Below, in pieces: positions 44,913 to 54,077 of a stretch of DNA of 64,000 nucleotides. Made by a program: the position numbers and the translations under genes. Numbering within the stretch: position 1 is the first letter of the stretch; each line of letters opens with the position of its first letter. This stretch comes from DSOI01 sp041394885 (lineage in GTDB: Bacteria; Acidobacteriota; Terriglobia; Bryobacterales; Bryobacteraceae), in assembly GCA_041394885.1 (NCBI GenBank), contig JAWKHI010000008.1:130410-194409 (forward strand), given 5' to 3'. The notes beneath the pieces are model-generated. The model was not told the origin of the DNA and did not search any database. It saw only the letters and a program-made list of their open reading frames with translations.

Positions 44913-45686
44913 TCAACCCGGATCCGGAGTGCGGCGCCAGTCGATCTCCGACGAATCGTCCCAGAAGCCATACCGGAAGTCCGCCGACAGGCGCAGGTGC
45001 GTTCCGCTTTCATTCGGCAAGGAGCGGTGCAGTGTCAGGGGCCGGAACAGGATGGCGTCGCCGCATCGCAGATCGCCGGTGGACCACACGGTATTTTCCG
45101 GCAACACCACGCCGCCGTCGACAATGCCGAGCCCGGTGTGATCGCGCAGTCCACTGCGGTGGGAACCGGCGGACAAAGCCAAGGGACCCAACTCGCGCGG
45201 GCAATCGCCCAGCGGGATCCAGACCGTCCAGAAGCCCTCCATCAATCGAACGTAGTGGGCGTCCTGATGCGGCTGCGTCGCCATGTCCGGATGTGGCGAG
45301 AAGACCCGGCAGGTGTTGGCGGTGCTGAGGTAGAGGTAGCTTGAACGGCCTTCTACGGCGTGCAGGGCGCGGTGGATGGCGATGTGGTCGCCGAGCGTCC
45401 ACATTTCGGAGCGGTTTTGTACGTGAATCTGCAGGTTCACCCATTCGGGGTCCTGATAATAGCCGATTCGCTTTCCAGGCAAGGCGCGCGCTTCGATGTC
45501 CGGCGCGGCGGGATCGAGCCATCCGGTGGCTGCGGCGAACTCGACGGCGGCGGCGCGCAGGGCGAGCACCGCGTCTGGCGGCAGGAGTTGACGCAGGTAG
45601 AGGAAGCCGTCGCGATCGGCGATGGCGCGGAGGCGGGGCGGGTCCGCGAGCAAGGGCGAGGCATCTTCGAGCGGAACGGTGATCAT
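44913..45686 (-). CDS. phytanoyl-CoA dioxygenase (PhyH)-family protein
   Basis: 257 residues from ATG 45686. Fe(II)/2-oxoglutarate site: His140 and Asp142 in QPHQDAHYV and the distal His220 in LTLHRSLPN, with Arg shortly after (THLRLS). The family hydroxylates diverse small molecules. It is the last gene of a four-gene minus-strand run (radical SAM, methyltransferase, PhyH) with a 7-base gap to the methyltransferase, suggesting a tailoring step in the same pathway. Confidence 0.85.
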   Translation of the reverse strand: MITVPLEDASPLLADPPRLRAIADRDGFLYLRQLLPPDAVLALRAAAVEFAAATGWLDPAAPDIEARALPGKRIGYYQDPEWVNLQIHVQNRSEMWTLGDHIAIHRALHAVEGRSSYLYLSTANTCRVFSPHPDMATQPHQDAHYVRLMEGFWTVWIPLGDCPRELGPLALSAGSHRSGLRDHTGLGIVDGGVVLPENTVWSTGDLRCGDAILFRPLTLHRSLPNESGTHLRLSADFRYGFWDDSSEIDWRRTPDPG

Positions 45687-45693
45687 GGCGCGT

Positions 45694-46482
45694 CTATCGC
45701 TTCCACGCCGTCCATCCGCGCCATCGCTCCCATTTCCAGGAGGCGCGGTCCACCTTGGCCAAGGCATCGTCGATGCGGCGCGCGCGCTCGATCGGAGTCA
45801 GGCCCGGGAGCAGATTTTCGGTGAGCACGGGGATCCGTAGCCACGCGGCATAGGCATCCTGCGTGAACTTCCGGCGGAAAGACCAGCTCCGGGGCCGGAG
45901 ACCGGCGGCGCGCAGATGCATCTCGATGGCTTTCGCGCTCAGCGCCGCCACGGGTTGCGTGCCGCCGGAGAGGCGGGGCGGGGCGTCCTCGAAGAGCCGC
46001 GCGGGTAATTCGAGCAGCAGCGGGTCACGCCCGCCACCCGGCTGGTCCGGTTCGAGCAGGTACAGAGCGGGGATGTTGAACACCAGCGCGCCGCCGGGAA
46101 GCAGCCGCGCGGCCAGCGCGATCACCTGCTCGGCGAAGGGCTCCAGTTGCCAGATGGAGGCGCCGCACAGGATCCGGTCAAACCGCGCGGAAGCCCCCGG
46201 CATGCGGGAGAGCCAGCGGAGCCGCGGGTCAGAAAGCCTGCGCCGTCCTGCTCTTCTCATCGCATGCGATGGTTCCAGCGCGTCGACGCGGCCCTCCGGA
46301 CCGAGACAGGCGAGCGCCTCCTCGGCCGTACGTCCCGTTCCAGCGCCAACGTCGAGCACGCGATGGCCTGGCTCCAAGGCGGCATGTGCGATCAGAGCGC
46401 GGTTGGCCTTGAGGTATCGCGGGTGGGCATCATAGAAAGCCTCGTAGTACACCGGCGTGGCCGGATGATCCCAGGGGTTCAT
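45694..46482 (-). CDS. SAM-dependent methyltransferase
   Basis: 262 residues from ATG 46482, chosen because it overlaps the radical SAM stop. Motif I RVLDVGAGTGRTAEEAL, then VDALEPSHAM and LLPGGALVFNIP. The C-terminal extension is Arg/Trp-rich (WKWERWRGWTAWKR). It probably methylates the same substrate handled by the flanking radical SAM and PhyH enzymes (inference from the operon). Confidence 0.82.
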   Translation of the reverse strand: MNPWDHPATPVYYEAFYDAHPRYLKANRALIAHAALEPGHRVLDVGAGTGRTAEEALACLGPEGRVDALEPSHAMRRAGRRRLSDPRLRWLSRMPGASARFDRILCGASIWQLEPFAEQVIALAARLLPGGALVFNIPALYLLEPDQPGGGRDPLLLELPARLFEDAPPRLSGGTQPVAALSAKAIEMHLRAAGLRPRSWSFRRKFTQDAYAAWLRIPVLTENLLPGLTPIERARRIDDALAKVDRASWKWERWRGWTAWKR

Positions 46483-47891
46483 GCCGCGGGCACGCTTCTG
46501 GCGCCGGACGCGGGCAGCAAGCCCATGCGGCGCAGGTTGTGTTCGGCCTTGTAGCACAAGCAGTCGCGGATGAGCCGCTTCGTATCGCCGGAGTAGTGGA
46601 AGAAATCGAGCTCGAGGTTGGCGTCGTCGATGTAGTACCGGTGGTAGCGTTCGGCGTCGGCCATCGGCGGAGGCGGCGTATAGCGGCTATAGGAGGGGTT
46701 CAGCCACCAATCGGTGAAGCGATGCTCGAAATGATAGTCGTCGTAGATGGGAGTGCCCGGGAACGGCACCACCACGCCCATGGTGCTGAAGGCGTCCACC
46801 ATCGGCGCGATGCGGTCCATGAAGCGGAGCGTCCGTTCGAGTGCGGCAGGCGCTTCCTGGGGAAACCCGAGCATGAAGTTGCACGCGGTAACCAGCCCCT
46901 CTTCCTTGGCCCATTCGAGCGCGCGCACCACATGGTCTGTCCGGATGCCTTTCTTGATCGCCTGCAGGATCGTATCGTCGCCGCTTTCGACGCCGAAGTT
47001 GACGTGGTTGAGCCCGGCGCGCCGCATTGCGCGCAACAGGGCGGGCGTGACCATGTTGGCCCGTGTGATGGCGCTGAATGAGAACGGGAACCGGACGTCG
47101 CGTTCGATGGCGCCGCACAAGGCCTCCAGACGGGCCGGGTTGGCGGTGAGCGCGTCGTCCCAGCAGGGGAAGTGGGTGAGTCCGCAAAGCCCGTGCCAGG
47201 CGTCGATCTCGTCGATGATGCTCTCCGGTGATCGGTGGCGGAACCGGCGGCCGGTGACGTGGTTGGCACAGAAGGTGCAACGCGCGGGGCAGCCGCGGCT
47301 GGTGAGAATGCCTCCAGGCGCGGTGTCGCGGCCGTCGAGGTCATACCAGGCCGGATCGAACAGCGATTGCGCGAGGTAGGGCGGGGGAAGCGCATCCAGA
47401 TCTTCGGCGAACTGCGCCGGAGGGCCGTAGACCAGCGGACCGCCGGGCGGACGAAAGACGGCGCCGGGAATGTGGGCGACGTCGTCTCGACCGTCTAGCC
47501 ACCGCACCACTCGGACGAGGCTTTGCTCGGCTTCGCCGGTGAGCGCAAGGTCGAACCCGTGACGCAGCGTCTCTTCCGGACGAACGGTGGTGTGTGCGCC
47601 GCCGGCCACCAGCGTCCATGGACCCTCGCGCAAATGATCGATGAGCCGGTAGGCGTGCCAAACCCAGCGCGTGAACAGGCTGACGCCGATCAGTTGCGGT
47701 GCAAACGCGGCGGCCTCCCGGGCGATCCAGGCTTCGTCGTGGCCCGGGTCACGAGCGAAGTGACGCGCGGCGGCATCGATCACGCGTACCTCGCAGCCTT
47801 CCGCCAATAACGATGCAGCCACGTACTGGAGCCCGAGCAGCGGAGACCCGAGTTGCTCCGGCGACGGAGGATTGATGAGCAGGACTCTCAT
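46479..47891 (-). CDS. B12-binding radical SAM protein
   Basis: 470 residues. N-terminal cobalamin-binding domain (VLLINPPSPEQLGSPLLGLQYVAASLLAEG, ...VAGGAHTTVRPEE) followed by the radical SAM barrel with CxxxCxxC at Cys201-Cys205-Cys208 (SRGCPARCTFC). Later motifs: NFGVESGDDTILQAIKKG and TACNFMLGFPQE. This class performs methylations or rearrangements on unactivated carbons (e.g. BchE-, hopanoid- or RiPP-type enzymes). The B12 domain lacks the DxHxxG motif, as usual for this class. Neighbours suggest a small-molecule tailoring cluster; the product is unknown. Confidence 0.9.
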   Translation of the reverse strand: MRVLLINPPSPEQLGSPLLGLQYVAASLLAEGCEVRVIDAAARHFARDPGHDEAWIAREAAAFAPQLIGVSLFTRWVWHAYRLIDHLREGPWTLVAGGAHTTVRPEETLRHGFDLALTGEAEQSLVRVVRWLDGRDDVAHIPGAVFRPPGGPLVYGPPAQFAEDLDALPPPYLAQSLFDPAWYDLDGRDTAPGGILTSRGCPARCTFCANHVTGRRFRHRSPESIIDEIDAWHGLCGLTHFPCWDDALTANPARLEALCGAIERDVRFPFSFSAITRANMVTPALLRAMRRAGLNHVNFGVESGDDTILQAIKKGIRTDHVVRALEWAKEEGLVTACNFMLGFPQEAPAALERTLRFMDRIAPMVDAFSTMGVVVPFPGTPIYDDYHFEHRFTDWWLNPSYSRYTPPPPMADAERYHRYYIDDANLELDFFHYSGDTKRLIRDCLCYKAEHNLRRMGLLPASGARSVPAA

Positions 47892-47903
47892 CGCGGCGCC
47901 GCT

Positions 47904-48563
47904 TCAGAGGACGATCTTGCCGAAGCGCGGACCGGCAAACAAGGAGGTGTGGTTAGGGATGGTCGATCCCATCACCACCGGCCCCACGGGCACGTAGGGC
48001 GGCGCGAAGGTCGGCACCGGGCCTTGGCCGACGACGCCGCTGATCATGACGATCCTTTTCCATTCCTGGAAACTCGAATCCACCCAGTCGGCAAGCTGCT
48101 TGGCGGCGAGATCGAAGTTGCCGGGCGATCTCACCGCATGCGCCCGCAGAGCCTGGGTGAGCTTGGCGTTCAACAGCGCGGAGGAAAGCGATGGCTCGCC
48201 GCTCGAGACCGAGCTTTGCAGCGGGATCGGGGCGGCCGGAGTGGGAGGCGCGTGGGAGGCGGGCACGGCGACGAAGGTGGGGAATGCGGACTGCGACCGG
48301 AGCTGGAAGCCGCCGGCCCAGTCATTCCATGCCGAGGCGAGGATCTTGGCTAGCGCCTGCGCAACCTCGGAGGACAGTTTGGCCGCGGTGAGAGACTGTA
48401 GCAGTTTCACCTCGAGATTGACGGGGCTCCAGAGCGAGCCCGGTCCGAATTCGGCCGCGGGGCCGGTGATCCGGCCGCCACGCAACTGGGCTTGCGCGAT
48501 CCATTCGTTGACGGCGGTCCGAAACGCTTCACGAGCGGCTGTACCGATGGAATTCCAGTCCAA
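47904..48563 (-). CDS. hypothetical protein at the head of the radical SAM operon
   Basis: 219 residues from TTG 48563, with AGGAGG about 10 bases upstream; a nearby ATG is in another frame. Low-complexity Ala/Pro/Ser content with a helical N-terminus (MDWNSIGTAAREAFRTAVNEWIAQAQ) and a helical middle (SLSSALLNAKLTQALRAHAV). No signal peptide and no recognised family. It may be a structural or substrate-carrier component of the cluster, or unrelated. Confidence 0.6.
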   Translation of the reverse strand: MDWNSIGTAAREAFRTAVNEWIAQAQLRGGRITGPAAEFGPGSLWSPVNLEVKLLQSLTAAKLSSEVAQALAKILASAWNDWAGGFQLRSQSAFPTFVAVPASHAPPTPAAPIPLQSSVSSGEPSLSSALLNAKLTQALRAHAVRSPGNFDLAAKQLADWVDSSFQEWKRIVMISGVVGQGPVPTFAPPYVPVGPVVMGSTIPNHTSLFAGPRFGKIVL

Positions 48564-48621
48564 AACGGTTCATCCTCCTGCGTCTAACGTAGCAGAGTTA
48601 CCGCGTGGGAGGGTCCGCGAT

Positions 48622-49497
48622 TCACGCGACGGCATCGGTAATCACGCGCGCCAGCGCCTGCAGGGCGCGTGGCCGCGGAAAGGCGGGCCGGCTGGCGAGG
48701 CGGATGGTGCGCGAGACAGAGCCCGCCAGAGGGCGGAGCACCACGCCGCGGCGCTCCACCGATTCCGCCGCCAGATGCGGTACGAGCGTCGCGCCGTAGC
48801 CGGCCGCCACCAGATTGGCCAGCGTCTCGAGGCTGGACGCCTGCAGGGCGCGATGCGGTTGATGCCCGCCTTGGCGGCCGCAAGCGGCGATGGCCTGCCC
48901 CGCCAGACAATGGCCGTCGGCGAGAACCAGCAGGTCCGCGGCGAGTTCGGCTTCGTCTACGTTCTTGCGCGACGCCAGCCGGTGCCGCTTCGGGAGCGCC
49001 GCCAGGAAGCGCTCGTCGAACAGGGCGACGGCGCTGAGATCCGCGGGCGCCTCGGTGGCGATGAGCGCGGCGTCGAGCTTTCGATCGCGAAGCCGGTGAA
49101 GCAGCGTCGCCGTGATGTCTTCCCACAGTTCGATGGTCATGGCGGGGTAGGCGTCCCGCAACGGGCCGAGGATGAGCGGAATCAGGTAAGGGCCGAGAGT
49201 GGGGATGACGCCCAGGCGTAGCGGGCCGTCCAGTTGATCCCGCGACGACTTGGCGGCGGCGTCGACCAGGGCGACTTCTTCCAGGGCGCGGCGGGCGTGT
49301 ACGAGAATCCTTTCGCCAGCGGGCGTGATCGAAACGCGGCGATTGTTGCGCTCGAACAGGGTGACGCCCAATTCGAGCTCGAGCTTGCGGAGCTGGCCGC
49401 TCAGGGTCGGTTGGCTGACGTGGCACGCGGCCGCGGCGCGTCCGAAATGGCGATGGTCGGCCACGGCGGCGAAGTAGGCGAGCTCCGGCAGGTTCAT
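48622..49497 (-). CDS. oxyR: OxyR-type LysR regulator
   Basis: 291 residues. N-terminal LysR winged helix-turn-helix (MNLPELAYFAAVADHRHFGRAA, ACHVSQPTLSGQLRKLE). The effector domain carries the redox pair of OxyR: Cys in DGHCLAGQAIAAC, both cysteines about 9 residues apart as in E. coli OxyR Cys199/Cys208. Peroxide would form the disulfide and activate the target. It is divergent from the catalase gene, the classic OxyR-katA arrangement. Confidence 0.9.
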   Translation of the reverse strand: MNLPELAYFAAVADHRHFGRAAAACHVSQPTLSGQLRKLELELGVTLFERNNRRVSITPAGERILVHARRALEEVALVDAAAKSSRDQLDGPLRLGVIPTLGPYLIPLILGPLRDAYPAMTIELWEDITATLLHRLRDRKLDAALIATEAPADLSAVALFDERFLAALPKRHRLASRKNVDEAELAADLLVLADGHCLAGQAIAACGRQGGHQPHRALQASSLETLANLVAAGYGATLVPHLAAESVERRGVVLRPLAGSVSRTIRLASRPAFPRPRALQALARVITDAVA

Positions 49498-49510
49498 CTA
49501 TCGTCCCTCC

Positions 49511-49550
49511 CTATTATAACTATTGAAACAATCGTCTTTGCTTATCGACG
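49511..49550. promoter_or_regulatory. candidate OxyR operator in the oxyR-katA intergenic region
   Basis: The 111-base gap is A/T-rich only here. It contains a palindrome at 49520-49534: ATTG (49522-49525), AAA spacer, CAAT (49529-49532), flanked by matching C and G. Nearby ATAACTAT and CTTATCG words resemble spaced ATAG/CTAT half sites. LysR proteins bind such dyads; location supports an OxyR site. Confidence 0.5.
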
Positions 49551-49608
49551 AGCCTGGCTCATTCTGGAGTTGGAAGTGCTTTACCAAGATTCTGGAAGGA
49601 GATCATCG

Positions 49609-51069
49609 ATGAAAGAACGTCTCACGACGACGGCCGGTGCGCCGGTGGCCGACAACCAAAACAGTCTGACCGCGGGGCCGCGCGGCCCGGTGCTGCTTGA
49701 AGACTATCAACTGCTGGAGAAACTGGCGCATCAGAACCGCGAACGGATTCCGGAGCGTGTGGTACACGCCAAGGGATGGGGCGCGTTCGGCAAACTGACC
49801 GTGACGGCCGACATCTCGCGGTACACCAGCGCCAAGCTCTTTTCCGAACTGGGCAAGCAAACCGATCTGCTGATTCGCTTCTCCACGGTGGCAGGCGAAG
49901 CGGGCGCGGCGGACGCGGAGCGCGATGTGCGCGGCTTCGCCATGAAGTTCTACACCGAAGAAGGCAACTGGGACCTCGTGGGCAACAACACTCCGGTGTT
50001 CTTCATTCGCGATCCGCTGAAGTTCCCGGACTTCATCCACACCCAAAAGCGCCATCCCAAGACGAATCTGCGGAGCACGACGGCGATGTGGGACTTCTGG
50101 TCCTTGAGTCCGGAGAGCCTGCATCAGGTGACGATCCTGATGTCGGACCGGGGCCTGCCGCCGAGCCCGCGCTTCATGAACGGCTACGGCAGCCACACCT
50201 ACAGCTTCTGGAACGCGAAGGGCGAGCGCTACTGGGTGAAGTTCCACTTCAAGACCCAACAAGGGCATCGTCATTTGACCAACGCCGAAGCTGCGGCCGT
50301 GGTTGGCCAAACGCGCGAAAGCTACCAGGAGGATCTGTTCGGATCGATCGAGCGTGGCGAATTCCCGCGCTGGACGATGCAGGTGCAGATCATGCCCGAG
50401 GCCGAAGCGGAAAAGACGCCGTACAATCCGTTCGACCTGACCAAGGTTTGGCCGCACGCCGACTATCCGGTGATCGAGGTGGGCGTGGTGGAGCTCAACC
50501 GCAACCCTGACAACTACTTCGCCGAGGTGGAACAGGCCGCGTTCAGTCCGTCGAACAAGGTCCCCGGCATCGGCTACAGTCCAGACAAGATGCTGCAGGC
50601 TCGTGTGTTCTCCTATGCCGACGCGCATCGCTACCGGCTGGGCACGCACTACGAAGCCCTGCCGGTGAACGCGCCGAAGTGCCCGGTGCATCACTATCAC
50701 AAAGACGGCGCGATGCGGTTTTTCCCGAGCAGCACGGGGAACCCGGATGCGTACTACGAGCCGAACAGCTTCGGTGGTCCGGTGCAGGATCCCGGCGCGG
50801 CGGAGCCTCCGATGCGGATCTCTGGCGACGCGGCGCGGTACGACCATCGCGAGGGCAACGACGATTTCTCGCAGCCGAGAGCGCTGTTCCGCCTGTTTGA
50901 CGAGGGGCAGAAGCAGCGTCTGTTTTCGAATATCGCGGCGGCGATGCAAGGGGTCCCGGAGCCGATCGTGGAGCGGCAGACCGCCCTGTTTGACCGTGTG
51001 GATCCGGAATACGGCGCCGGGGTTCGCGCGGCGTTGGCGGCGCGAAAACCGGTGGGCGCGGCGCGGTAG
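49609..51069 (+). CDS. katA: monofunctional heme catalase
   Basis: 486 residues from ATG 49609 (GGAAGGAG upstream), the size of small-subunit catalases. Active-site His in ERVVHAKGWGAFG, Asn in DLVGNNTPVFFIRDP, and the heme-ligand Tyr in ARVFSYADAHRYRLG. It breaks down hydrogen peroxide. The GWG in place of the common GAG after the catalytic His is a small deviation. Regulated, by context, by the divergent OxyR. Confidence 0.96.
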   Translation: MKERLTTTAGAPVADNQNSLTAGPRGPVLLEDYQLLEKLAHQNRERIPERVVHAKGWGAFGKLTVTADISRYTSAKLFSELGKQTDLLIRFSTVAGEAGAADAERDVRGFAMKFYTEEGNWDLVGNNTPVFFIRDPLKFPDFIHTQKRHPKTNLRSTTAMWDFWSLSPESLHQVTILMSDRGLPPSPRFMNGYGSHTYSFWNAKGERYWVKFHFKTQQGHRHLTNAEAAAVVGQTRESYQEDLFGSIERGEFPRWTMQVQIMPEAEAEKTPYNPFDLTKVWPHADYPVIEVGVVELNRNPDNYFAEVEQAAFSPSNKVPGIGYSPDKMLQARVFSYADAHRYRLGTHYEALPVNAPKCPVHHYHKDGAMRFFPSSTGNPDAYYEPNSFGGPVQDPGAAEPPMRISGDAARYDHREGNDDFSQPRALFRLFDEGQKQRLFSNIAAAMQGVPEPIVERQTALFDRVDPEYGAGVRAALAARKPVGAAR

Positions 51070-51132
51070 GTCCGTACTCGCGGCCGGCGCGGCACCGCGT
51101 CCACCGGCGCAATCGTGGTACGCTAACGCCCG

Positions 51133-51726
51133 ATGAACGCTTGGATCAAACGACTCCACATCTACGCCGGGCTGCTGAGCTTCACCATCCTGCTGATCTT
51201 CGGCGTGGTGGGCGTGATGGCGGTGCTGCTGCCGCCGCCACCGGAGCGCAAGCAGCCCGATTTCATCGGGCGCACCGTGCCCTTCGCCGTCCCGCCGAAC
51301 GCTTCCGATGAAGACCTGGCAAGGGCCGTTTGGCAGAAACTGAGCCCGGCCCTGACCGGTCCACCGCCGAAGTTCTCGATCCGGCGCGATGCCAGCCACA
51401 ACCTGCTGTTTCAGGTGTTCAGCCCGAACGGACCCACGCGCGTAACCGTCCTCGAGCAGGAAGGGCAGGTTCGGGTGGAGACTCGCCGCAACTTGTGGTG
51501 GCAGTACTTCAACGTCCTGCACGAAACCAACATACAGTCGAACATCCCCGATATCCGGGTGCGGCTGTGGACTTACTATAACGAGTTCAGCATCTGGACG
51601 CTGATGTTCATGTCCTTATCGGGCGTATGGTTGTGGTTGGTGTCGCGCCCGGGATGGCTTTGGGCGCGCGTGAGTTTCGCGGTGGGCCTGGCGCTGTTCG
51701 CCTTGGTCTGGATGGTGCTGAGGTAA
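51133..51726 (+). CDS. PepSY-like transmembrane protein, subunit A
   Basis: 197 residues. One N-terminal membrane helix starting KRLHIYAGLLSFTILLIFGVVG, a periplasmic PepSY-like segment, a second helix region near residue 150-170 and a final helix. The H-x-x-x-G start and the WxxWLVSRPGW motif are typical of PepSY-associated membrane proteins linked to iron or siderophore handling or redox chains. The next gene has the same layout. Confidence 0.7.
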   Translation: MNAWIKRLHIYAGLLSFTILLIFGVVGVMAVLLPPPPERKQPDFIGRTVPFAVPPNASDEDLARAVWQKLSPALTGPPPKFSIRRDASHNLLFQVFSPNGPTRVTVLEQEGQVRVETRRNLWWQYFNVLHETNIQSNIPDIRVRLWTYYNEFSIWTLMFMSLSGVWLWLVSRPGWLWARVSFAVGLALFALVWMVLR

Positions 51727-51729
51727 GCC

Positions 51730-52299
51730 ATGTACAGATTCATTCGCAACGCGCATCTTTTGATCGGGCTGCTTTCGGCCGCGTTCGTCTTCATGTACGG
51801 TGCAAGTTCGGTTCAATTCGCGCACCGTTGGTTCAACGTCCAGGCAAAAGCCGAGGAGCGCACGGTCACCATCGGCGCGGGTGCGGCGGGAGCGCGAGCC
51901 GTGGCGCGGGAACTGATGAACGCGCACGGACTGGACGGCGAGTTGGTTCAGATTCGGGAAAAGCCCACCGGCGTCGCCTTCCGACTCAACCGTGTGGGGA
52001 CCAACTACGAAGTGGACTACACCGCCGCTACCGGCGTGACCAAGATCCGGACCATGACCACGGGCGTAATGGCGATGCTCGTCCGGCTTCACCACGTCAA
52101 CGGCGTGTGGCACGAGTTCGCGTGGATCAATGTGGCCGCCGGCATCCTGGCGCTGGTTTCGTTGGGGCTGATCCTGCTGGGCGCGAGCGGCATCTACCTA
52201 TGGTTCAAGCTGCACAAGGAACGCCGCATCGGCACGATCCTGCTGGCGGCGAACCTGATTTTCAGCCTCACGCTAATGATTCTGATTCGGATGGCCTGA
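51730..52299 (+). CDS. PepSY-like transmembrane protein, subunit B
   Basis: 189 residues, 3 bases after subunit A. Similar topology: helix starting IRNAHLLIGLLSAAFVFMYG, a PepSY-like periplasmic portion (VQIREKPTGVAFRLNR), LHHVNG and a final pair of helices with GIYLWFKLHKERR. The HxxxG start is shared with subunit A. The two look like halves of a duplicated four-helix PepSY-TM protein and probably work together. Confidence 0.7.
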   Translation: MYRFIRNAHLLIGLLSAAFVFMYGASSVQFAHRWFNVQAKAEERTVTIGAGAAGARAVARELMNAHGLDGELVQIREKPTGVAFRLNRVGTNYEVDYTAATGVTKIRTMTTGVMAMLVRLHHVNGVWHEFAWINVAAGILALVSLGLILLGASGIYLWFKLHKERRIGTILLAANLIFSLTLMILIRMA

Positions 52300-52305
52300 C
52301 AAGCA

Positions 52306-53286
52306 ATGAACACACGCAGAGAATTCATACTCGCGGCGGCGGCGATGCACGCGCCGGCGCAGGAATCCAGGCCGGGCGGGATCCCGGTCCGCAAGCTGGG
52401 CCGCACCGGCGAGCGCGTCTCGATCCTCACGCTCGGCGGCGCCCACACCGGGCGCGTCGGACAGGGCAGCAAAGCGGAAGCCATCCGCCTGATGCGCACC
52501 GCCATCGACGGCGGCATCAACTTCTTTGACAACGCGTGGGATTACCTCGACGGATTCGCCGAAGAAATGATGGGCGAAGGGCTGGCCGATGGGTGGCGCA
52601 AGAAGGTCTTCTTGATGACCAAGAACTGCGAGCGGACCTACGAAGGGTCCCGCCGGTGCCTGGAAGATTCGCTGCGCCGCCTGCGCACCGATCACGTGGA
52701 CCTTTGGCAATTCCATGAGATGAATTACGATAACGACCCGGATTGGGTGTTTGAGAAGGGCGGGTTGAAGTACGCGTTGGAGGCGGTGAAGGCGGGCAAG
52801 GTCCGCTACCTGGGCTTCACCGGGCACAAGGATCCGCGGATCCATCTGACGATGCTGGCGAAGCCGTATCCGTGGGTGACGGCGCAGATGCCAATCAATG
52901 TGATGGATACGTTTTACCGTAGCTTTCAGAAACAGGTGGTGCCCGTTTGTAATCGTAAGGATGTGGCCGTGATCGGGATGAAGAGCCTGGGAGGTGGTCC
53001 GAGGGACGCACGAATTCCGTCGCTGACGAAGATTTCGGCGGAGCAGTGTGTGCGTTATGCGCTCAGTTTGCCGATCACAACCCTCTGCCGCGGGTATATG
53101 TCGGTGGAGCAACTGGAGCAGGATCTGCGTATCGCGAGAGGCTTCAAGCCGTTGACTGCAAAAGAAAAAGAGGCGATTTTGACGATGGCGGCCGAGGAGG
53201 GTGGCGATGGGCGTCACGAGCTGTTCAAGTCCACGCAGACCTTCGATGGGGCCCCGCACCGGAGGCAGCACGGATTTGCGCTCTGA
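52306..53286 (+). CDS. exported aldo/keto reductase
   Basis: 326 residues, 6 bases after the PepSY-like pair. Possible Tat/Sec signal (MNTRREFILAAAAM). AKR residues: Asp and Tyr in FFDNAWDYLDGF, Lys in VFLMTKNCE, His in DLWQFHEMN, and later KVRYLGFTGHKDP. Normal AKRs read GxxYG at the Tyr; here YLDG is slightly off. The PepSY-like neighbours suggest a membrane-linked redox system (inference). Confidence 0.82.
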   Translation: MNTRREFILAAAAMHAPAQESRPGGIPVRKLGRTGERVSILTLGGAHTGRVGQGSKAEAIRLMRTAIDGGINFFDNAWDYLDGFAEEMMGEGLADGWRKKVFLMTKNCERTYEGSRRCLEDSLRRLRTDHVDLWQFHEMNYDNDPDWVFEKGGLKYALEAVKAGKVRYLGFTGHKDPRIHLTMLAKPYPWVTAQMPINVMDTFYRSFQKQVVPVCNRKDVAVIGMKSLGGGPRDARIPSLTKISAEQCVRYALSLPITTLCRGYMSVEQLEQDLRIARGFKPLTAKEKEAILTMAAEEGGDGRHELFKSTQTFDGAPHRRQHGFAL

Positions 53287-53354
53287 GTACAACTTCGGCG
53301 GCGTGTAATCTGAACTTTCCCGCCCTCCTTGCCGATACAGAGGTTGGAGGGCCG

Positions 53355-53678
53355 ATGCACCATCGTTCAGTACAGGATCCACCGCTCGACACCGATGCGA
53401 TCCTGGCGCAGTTCAACCGGCTGATTGGGGACCTGCTCCGGGGCCACATGAATCGCAATACGTTTCGTCCGTGGGAGATCGAGATCCTGTTGGACATCGA
53501 GGAGTGCGACCTGCGGGACGCCAATCGCCGGGAGGTTCTGCGGCGGTATCAAAAGGCGGTGCAGCGCGAAGTGGATCGAGGGTCGACCTCGCTGCTGAAG
53601 TTATCCGAGTACCTGGAGCGGAATCGGCTGCGCCGTGCGGCGCAGGCGGCTCAGACGGCTCCGGAGAGCCGCGCGTAG
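53355..53678 (+). CDS. small conserved-looking hypothetical protein
   Basis: 107 residues from ATG 53355 (GGTTGGAGGG upstream). Short, helical, with DAILAQFNRLIGDLLRGHMNRNTFRPWEIEILLDIEECDLRD and an Arg-rich C-terminus. Reads like an ordinary cytoplasmic regulator but no family recognised. Confidence 0.6.
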   Translation: MHHRSVQDPPLDTDAILAQFNRLIGDLLRGHMNRNTFRPWEIEILLDIEECDLRDANRREVLRRYQKAVQREVDRGSTSLLKLSEYLERNRLRRAAQAAQTAPESRA

Positions 53679-54077
53679 GTTACTTTTTCGCGCTGGGAGT
53701 TTCTTCTGGTTAGACAAGATCGCCGCCGTGCTTGCGGCATTCGCGATCTCGCCACTGTCGCACGCGCATCCGCGACGCCCCAGGCTCCATTCATCCGAAA
53801 ATAGCCGGAATGGAAGCGGGCCTTTCCGCAACCGGTGACCGGTTCGACGCCATCGCCATTCCCAAGATCCGCTTCGTCGCACGACTGGAAAACGGCACCT
53901 ATGTGCTGTGGGCGGCGCAGAGGGATCGCTACGCAGCCGGCCGATCGTTTTCGTTTCCGCTGGCCTCATTTTCCGGCGCGGATGATTCCGGGCAGCGAGT
54001 TGGCGGCGTGATTGTTGGAACCCCGCCACACACCCGCTCACCGGCACCGATCGTCCGCCGTGTGACGACGTTGCCGC
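53679..54077. other. non-coding/degenerate stretch
   Basis: No supportable gene. A plus-strand frame at 53732-54088 contains one orderly segment (DAIAIPKIRFVARLENGTYVLWAAQRDRYAAG) that may be part of a decayed gene, but it has no start signal or family resemblance. Confidence 0.4.
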
